36,447 nt of DNA from Promethearchaeota archaeon (lineage in GTDB: Archaea > Asgardarchaeota > Lokiarchaeia > Sigyniarchaeales > SOKP01). Every line of letters starts with the position of its first letter. Position 1 is the stretch's first letter. The DNA lies in assembly GCA_019058425.1 (NCBI GenBank), contig JAHPYZ010000048.1:1-36447 (forward strand), given 5' to 3'. This document shows positions 33,317 to 36,447 of this stretch, piece by piece. The notes under the pieces were generated by a model, which saw nothing but the letters and a program-made list of their open reading frames with translations, ran no database searches and had not been told where the DNA came from. A program made the position numbers and the translations under genes.

Positions 33317-33994
33317 TTAAGACAGTTGAAATCCACAGAATACACAATACTTCGCATCTGGTTTAGCTGGGGCTCCACATTGACTACATGTCTCTGAATA
33401 TCCCTCAGTCTTAAATTTGATTTGAGATGTCGGTGTTTGAATGACCTCCTCTTCTTCACTTAAATTTAATCCACATTTAAAACAAAATTTAGGATTTCCT
33501 TTTACTTTAGTTCCACAGGAGGGACAAGTCATACGAATTCTTGTACCACATTCTTGGCAGAATCCACCTCTTTTAGCAAAAATTTTCCCACACTTAGGAC
33601 AGAATCTTACATCTCCAGATGTAAATTCTAGAATTGTGGGTACTATGGCTAAAATTAGTAAACTTCCAATAGGAATCAATGGAATCCAATATTCACTAGG
33701 TGAGAAAACATTTCCTAATATAAGAGCAGTAAATACAACAAAAGTCAATGCAAAAATGGTCCATACTCCAACAATACCCATTTTAAACTTCCTTTCATAC
33801 TTAATATCTACACTTGTAGCAGCAATAGATAATACAAATAGAGTACCCAAAGGAATCATAGGAATCCAATATTCATCACGTTGAAAAACATTTCCTAACA
33901 TAAGAGCTATCATCACAATAGTGGTGATTCCAAAAATTACCCATAATCCTATTGTTCCTATCTTTATTTTTTTTCTTAATTCATTCCATGACAT
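33317..33994 (-). CDS. Membrane protein with internal repeat and three zinc ribbons
   Basis: A 225-residue protein. Residues 11-59 and 71-119 are a tandem repeat offset by exactly 60 (KIGTIGLWVIF...LGNVFQRDEYWIPMIPLG and KMGIVGVWTIF...LGNVFSPSEYWIPLIPIG). Each repeat has two membrane segments, giving four in all. Three zinc ribbons follow: C132/C135/C146/C149, C157/C160/C171/C174 and C203/C206/C217/C220. Function unknown; a membrane-tethered zinc-ribbon adaptor is the natural reading. It lies between two acyltransferase paralogues on the same strand and has its own promoter-proximal inverted repeat at 34066-34082. Confidence 0.7.
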   Translation of the reverse strand: MSWNELRKKIKIGTIGLWVIFGITTIVMIALMLGNVFQRDEYWIPMIPLGTLFVLSIAATSVDIKYERKFKMGIVGVWTIFALTFVVFTALILGNVFSPSEYWIPLIPIGSLLILAIVPTILEFTSGDVRFCPKCGKIFAKRGGFCQECGTRIRMTCPSCGTKVKGNPKFCFKCGLNLSEEEEVIQTPTSQIKFKTEGYSETCSQCGAPAKPDAKYCVFCGFQLS

Positions 33995-34065
33995 AAAATT
34001 ACCTTTTTACTTTTTGTTAAAACTAATACTCAATGAAAAAAATATTTATTTTTTTTTATAAATTT

Positions 34066-34082
34066 AAATTGGAGTCCAATTT
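34066..34082. repeat. Inverted repeat (AAATTGGA-G-TCCAATTT), candidate operator
   Basis: A perfect 8-base inverted repeat around a single G, centred 80 bases upstream of the ATG of the zinc-ribbon membrane gene (33994). The core TTGGAGTCCAA recurs at 35704-35714, 85 bases upstream of the acyltransferase at 34137-35624. The matched position before two neighbouring genes suggests a shared transcription-factor site. Confidence 0.55.
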
Positions 34083-34136
34083 TTCATTTCTTCAAATTAA
34101 AATAATTGTAAAAAAAAAAGAAAAGTTGATAAAAAT

Positions 34137-35624
34137 TTATTTCCTTAGGGCGTAATCCAAAACAGTACCAATCACAACAAAATTAAGATATGCAGCAATA
34201 GATAACATTGGAATTATAAACACTGTAGGAGGAAGAATTGCTACGTATAGAATAGTAACAAAGAAAGTATATACAAGAAATGATGTCCAGAGAACTAAAG
34301 TTGTTAATCTAATTGGTTTTTTCATGACAAAACTAATAATTAAGCAAGCACACCCATAAATAAGAATAAACATAAACGGCATTGGTACCCACTCAAGAAA
34401 GGGGGGATTAAATCTTATTGAGTTATACATGTAAAATACTAGTATTACATAAACAAGGAAGAAATTTACATAAAATAACAACCGTCTACTCAAATTTTTT
34501 TCTTGATCTATTTTATACCATACAATCCCAAAAGAAGTAAATATGATCCACCCAAAAATTAAGTATAATGCTTCCAAAAACGTGAATCCTGGACCAATAA
34601 GATAGTGCGTACCTCTCAAGGCGGAGACCAAACCGTAACCTAACATCTGAGTAAGCAAAATATGATAAGTTGACTTACTAATTAATGAAATCGCACGTGA
34701 AAGTTTACCATCTGACTTCCTGGGTACTATCATCATTGCTAAGATAACTAGAACTGCTGAATATGGAAACACTAAGAAATTATAATCTCCTCTAATAAGT
34801 GAAACACCACCAATCCGGAATCGAAAGGCAAAGAATTGATATGCAATTATATATGTAAGACTTAACGGAAATAAAACCCAAATGAATATATTTCTTTTTG
34901 AAAAAGGTTTTCGATTAAATGATAACCATAAACCTATTCCTATCGCAGAAAGATAGAACGGAAAGCTAGTCATAAATAAACTGAGTAGATGTGATTCTTC
35001 CCAGGAAGTTACTTGGCCAATAACGAAAAAGACTGTTAATTGTAATGCTATTTCAACAGCGAAGCATAAAACTATTGTCAAAATCGGTTTTTTTGTAAAA
35101 GCCCAATAAACTAATGGGAATAATAAAATAGATCCGAATATTACAGGTATAAACCAATTACCCGGACCCCAGAAGGGTAAAATTCCAGTAAATAACTGGA
35201 TAAATCCATGTTCTGGGTAATATTGACCATACCACATTGCAGTAATATTAAACTGATATATAATTAAGCCTATTAACGTAGAAAAGCCATATAAAACTAG
35301 AAATGGTACAATATACCTTAAAATCTTACTTTTAAAGTAACTCCACGAATATAGTTCTTTTAATGTTAAATCTCCCTTTCTTTGAAAAGAAACTCCCATA
35401 TTAAATCCCATAATCACTAAAAATACAGGGATACATATTCTCTCCCAAAGTGAAACACCTATCTCATTCTTTACTCCCCAGGAAACCACATGATCGAATA
35501 TAACTAAAAAGATCATTACAGTTTTTAAGAAATCTATTTGGAAAAAACGATATCTACTTTCCTTTAATGTCTCCTTTTCTTTCTCGACTAAAACTAATTG
35601 AGTAGTCTGATTTTTGTTTGTCAT
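34137..35624 (-). CDS. Acyltransferase-3 family membrane protein, copy 2
   Basis: A 495-residue paralogue of the 31638 gene, with the same ~10-12 membrane segments and an ~18-residue longer N-terminus. His45 in FQIDFLKTVMIFLVIFDHVVSW corresponds to His33 of copy 1. Conserved blocks are WERICIPVFLVIMGFNMG, RYIVPFLVLYGFSTLIGLIIY, GPGNWFIPVIFGSILLFPLVYW and ISLISKSTYHILLTQMLGYG. It probably acylates a surface glycan or lipid; the acceptor is unknown. A TTGGAGTCCAA inverted repeat lies 85 bases upstream of its start. Confidence 0.77.
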   Translation of the reverse strand: MTNKNQTTQLVLVEKEKETLKESRYRFFQIDFLKTVMIFLVIFDHVVSWGVKNEIGVSLWERICIPVFLVIMGFNMGVSFQRKGDLTLKELYSWSYFKSKILRYIVPFLVLYGFSTLIGLIIYQFNITAMWYGQYYPEHGFIQLFTGILPFWGPGNWFIPVIFGSILLFPLVYWAFTKKPILTIVLCFAVEIALQLTVFFVIGQVTSWEESHLLSLFMTSFPFYLSAIGIGLWLSFNRKPFSKRNIFIWVLFPLSLTYIIAYQFFAFRFRIGGVSLIRGDYNFLVFPYSAVLVILAMMIVPRKSDGKLSRAISLISKSTYHILLTQMLGYGLVSALRGTHYLIGPGFTFLEALYLIFGWIIFTSFGIVWYKIDQEKNLSRRLLFYVNFFLVYVILVFYMYNSIRFNPPFLEWVPMPFMFILIYGCACLIISFVMKKPIRLTTLVLWTSFLVYTFFVTILYVAILPPTVFIIPMLSIAAYLNFVVIGTVLDYALRK

Positions 35625-35929
35625 TATTAATTTTCACTTTTTATTTTATTTATATAAAGTAAATTTTATAATCTGACTAATTTATACCTCAAATATAACT
35701 AAGTTGGAGTCCAATATTTAATGACCTAATAATGAGTCTAAACCCATTGAGTTGTTTTTTATGATTAAATTTGAACTTAAAATTAAATCTTTAGAATTTT
35801 GTCTTAGTATCACCCACGTATTATCCAAATTGATTGAAAGTCAAGAAAGTTCCTAAATTCTTATATAACTGTTAATCATATTATTTAGTTAAACAGAATT
35901 GAAGAAATAGGACAGGGTTATCAATTAAA
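35625..35929. promoter_or_regulatory. Divergent intergenic region before the ATP-cone gene
   Basis: 305 bases between divergent genes. The only structure I can support is the TTGGAGTCCAA repeat (35704-35714) on the acyltransferase side. The rest is AT-rich and must contain promoters for both directions. No RNA gene was seen. Confidence 0.4.
35704..35714. repeat. Second copy of inverted repeat TTGGA-G-TCCAA
   Basis: A five-base inverted repeat around G, identical in its 11-base core to the site at 34069-34079, centred 85 bases upstream of the acyltransferase copy 2 start. Confidence 0.5.
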
Positions 35930-36447
35930 TTGGATTCCGACAAAAACCAAAATATCTTAGAAAAACAATTAAAAACACTTGGTCAAAAGGTTAGGATTGA
36001 CATTTTAAAAAAATTAAAGCATTCTCCTACTCCATTATCATTTTCTAAGCTTCAAAAAGAGGTTTTAGAAAATGACGTTACTTCTGTAAATCTCTCTTTC
36101 CATTTAAATACATTAAAAAAGAGTCATCTAATTCAATCCTCAGATAATGGATATTCAATCTCACTTTTAGGTGAGCAAATAATCGAAAGAATTTTATCTA
36201 TTGAACAAATCTTACACAAACAAAATAGGACATTAATGATAAGAACTTCAAAATACTCTAAGGAAACATTTGAGATAAATAAAATTGAGGAGTACTTAGT
36301 AAATGAAGGTGAACTGGAACGACATTTGGCACGACAAATCGCCCATGAAGTAGAGGAAAGATTATCAAAAACAAATATAGAATATATGACTGCTCCGTTA
36401 ATGCGGGAGTATATAAATGCAGTGTTATTAGAGAATGGTTTAGAGGA
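35930..36447 (+). CDS. nrdD: Winged-helix plus ATP-cone protein, probably anaerobic ribonucleotide reductase NrdD (3' end cut off)
   Basis: Frame open from TTG 35930 to the window edge, at least 172 residues. Residues ~14-85 form an ArsR-like winged helix (LGQKVRIDILKKLK, VNLSFHLNTLKKSHLIQ, GYSISLLGEQII). Residues ~103-172 match an ATP-cone: RTSKYSKETFEINKIEEYLV, LARQIAHEVEERL, and TAPLMREYINAVLLENGLEE. TAPLxRExVNxxLLExGLE is typical of the N-terminus of archaeal anaerobic ribonucleoside-triphosphate reductase, but NrdR-like or other ATP-cone proteins are possible because the catalytic part lies outside the window. The start codon is uncertain; an in-frame stop at 35900-35902 limits it. Confidence 0.65.
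   Translation, partial: MDSDKNQNILEKQLKTLGQKVRIDILKKLKHSPTPLSFSKLQKEVLENDVTSVNLSFHLNTLKKSHLIQSSDNGYSISLLGEQIIERILSIEQILHKQNRTLMIRTSKYSKETFEINKIEEYLVNEGELERHLARQIAHEVEERLSKTNIEYMTAPLMREYINAVLLENGLE

Noticed and set aside
33441-33884. Plus-strand 147-codon open frame
   Set aside because: It is the antisense shadow of the zinc-ribbon membrane gene; that strand has the Cys pairs and repeats.

Overview
The window comes from an AT-rich archaeal genome (roughly 30% GC by eye), most likely an Asgard archaeon of the Lokiarchaeia type. The evidence is a split RNA polymerase A'/A'' gene pair, archaeal histone, Pus10, L21e, L30e, DUF655 and archaeal NusA. These sit beside two Ras-superfamily small GTPases, a Roadblock/LC7 protein and selenoprotein genes with eukaryote-like SECIS elements. 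No rRNA, tRNA, CRISPR array or insertion sequence was recognised.

Layout. 1-5.8 kb: a truncated secreted beta-propeller gene, a putative winged-helix/membrane-protein pair, a PH-like protein, a zinc-ribbon CPBP membrane protein, a P-loop kinase and a Roadblock protein. 5.9-7.7 kb: a GPH/MFS transporter and a cold-shock protein. 7.9-13.7 kb: a translation/RNA cluster (Pus10, L21e, RpoF, DUF655, KsgA, HemK/Mtq2-like) converging on NurA. 13.8-16.6 kb: a CPBP protease, a small GTPase and two tandem selenocysteine-containing peroxiredoxin-like genes. 16.6-23.3 kb: a zinc-ribbon protein, membrane proteins, a histone, a phosphoesterase, a second small GTPase, an EamA transporter and an acyl-CoA-synthetase-like gene. 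23.5-31.2 kb: the rpoA1-rpoA2-L30e-nusA-(M28 peptidase)-S12-S7 block. 31.4-35.6 kb: two acyltransferase-3 paralogues flanking a zinc-ribbon membrane protein. The window ends in the start of a gene with a winged-helix and an ATP-cone domain, probably an anaerobic ribonucleotide reductase.

The most striking system is at 15264-16610. Two adjacent thioredoxin-fold genes are each interrupted by in-frame UGA at the redox cysteines: W-U-N-H-C in the first and W-U-N-Y-U in the second. Each is followed by an RNA that I could fold by hand into a three-way junction: a helix made partly from the last coding codons, a kink-turn arm with the AUGA/NGAN quartet and A-rich apical loop of eukaryotic SECIS elements, and a short third hairpin. 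Compensatory base changes between the two copies support the fold. The stop codon lies inside the element, and in the second gene that stop is itself UGA.

A second theme is translation initiation. The L21e gene has no AUG, GUG or UUG available in its frame and appears to start at AUC. S12 and the first selenoprotein have similarly placed AUA/AUC candidates behind the same GGTG-type ribosome binding site, although each also has a GTG.
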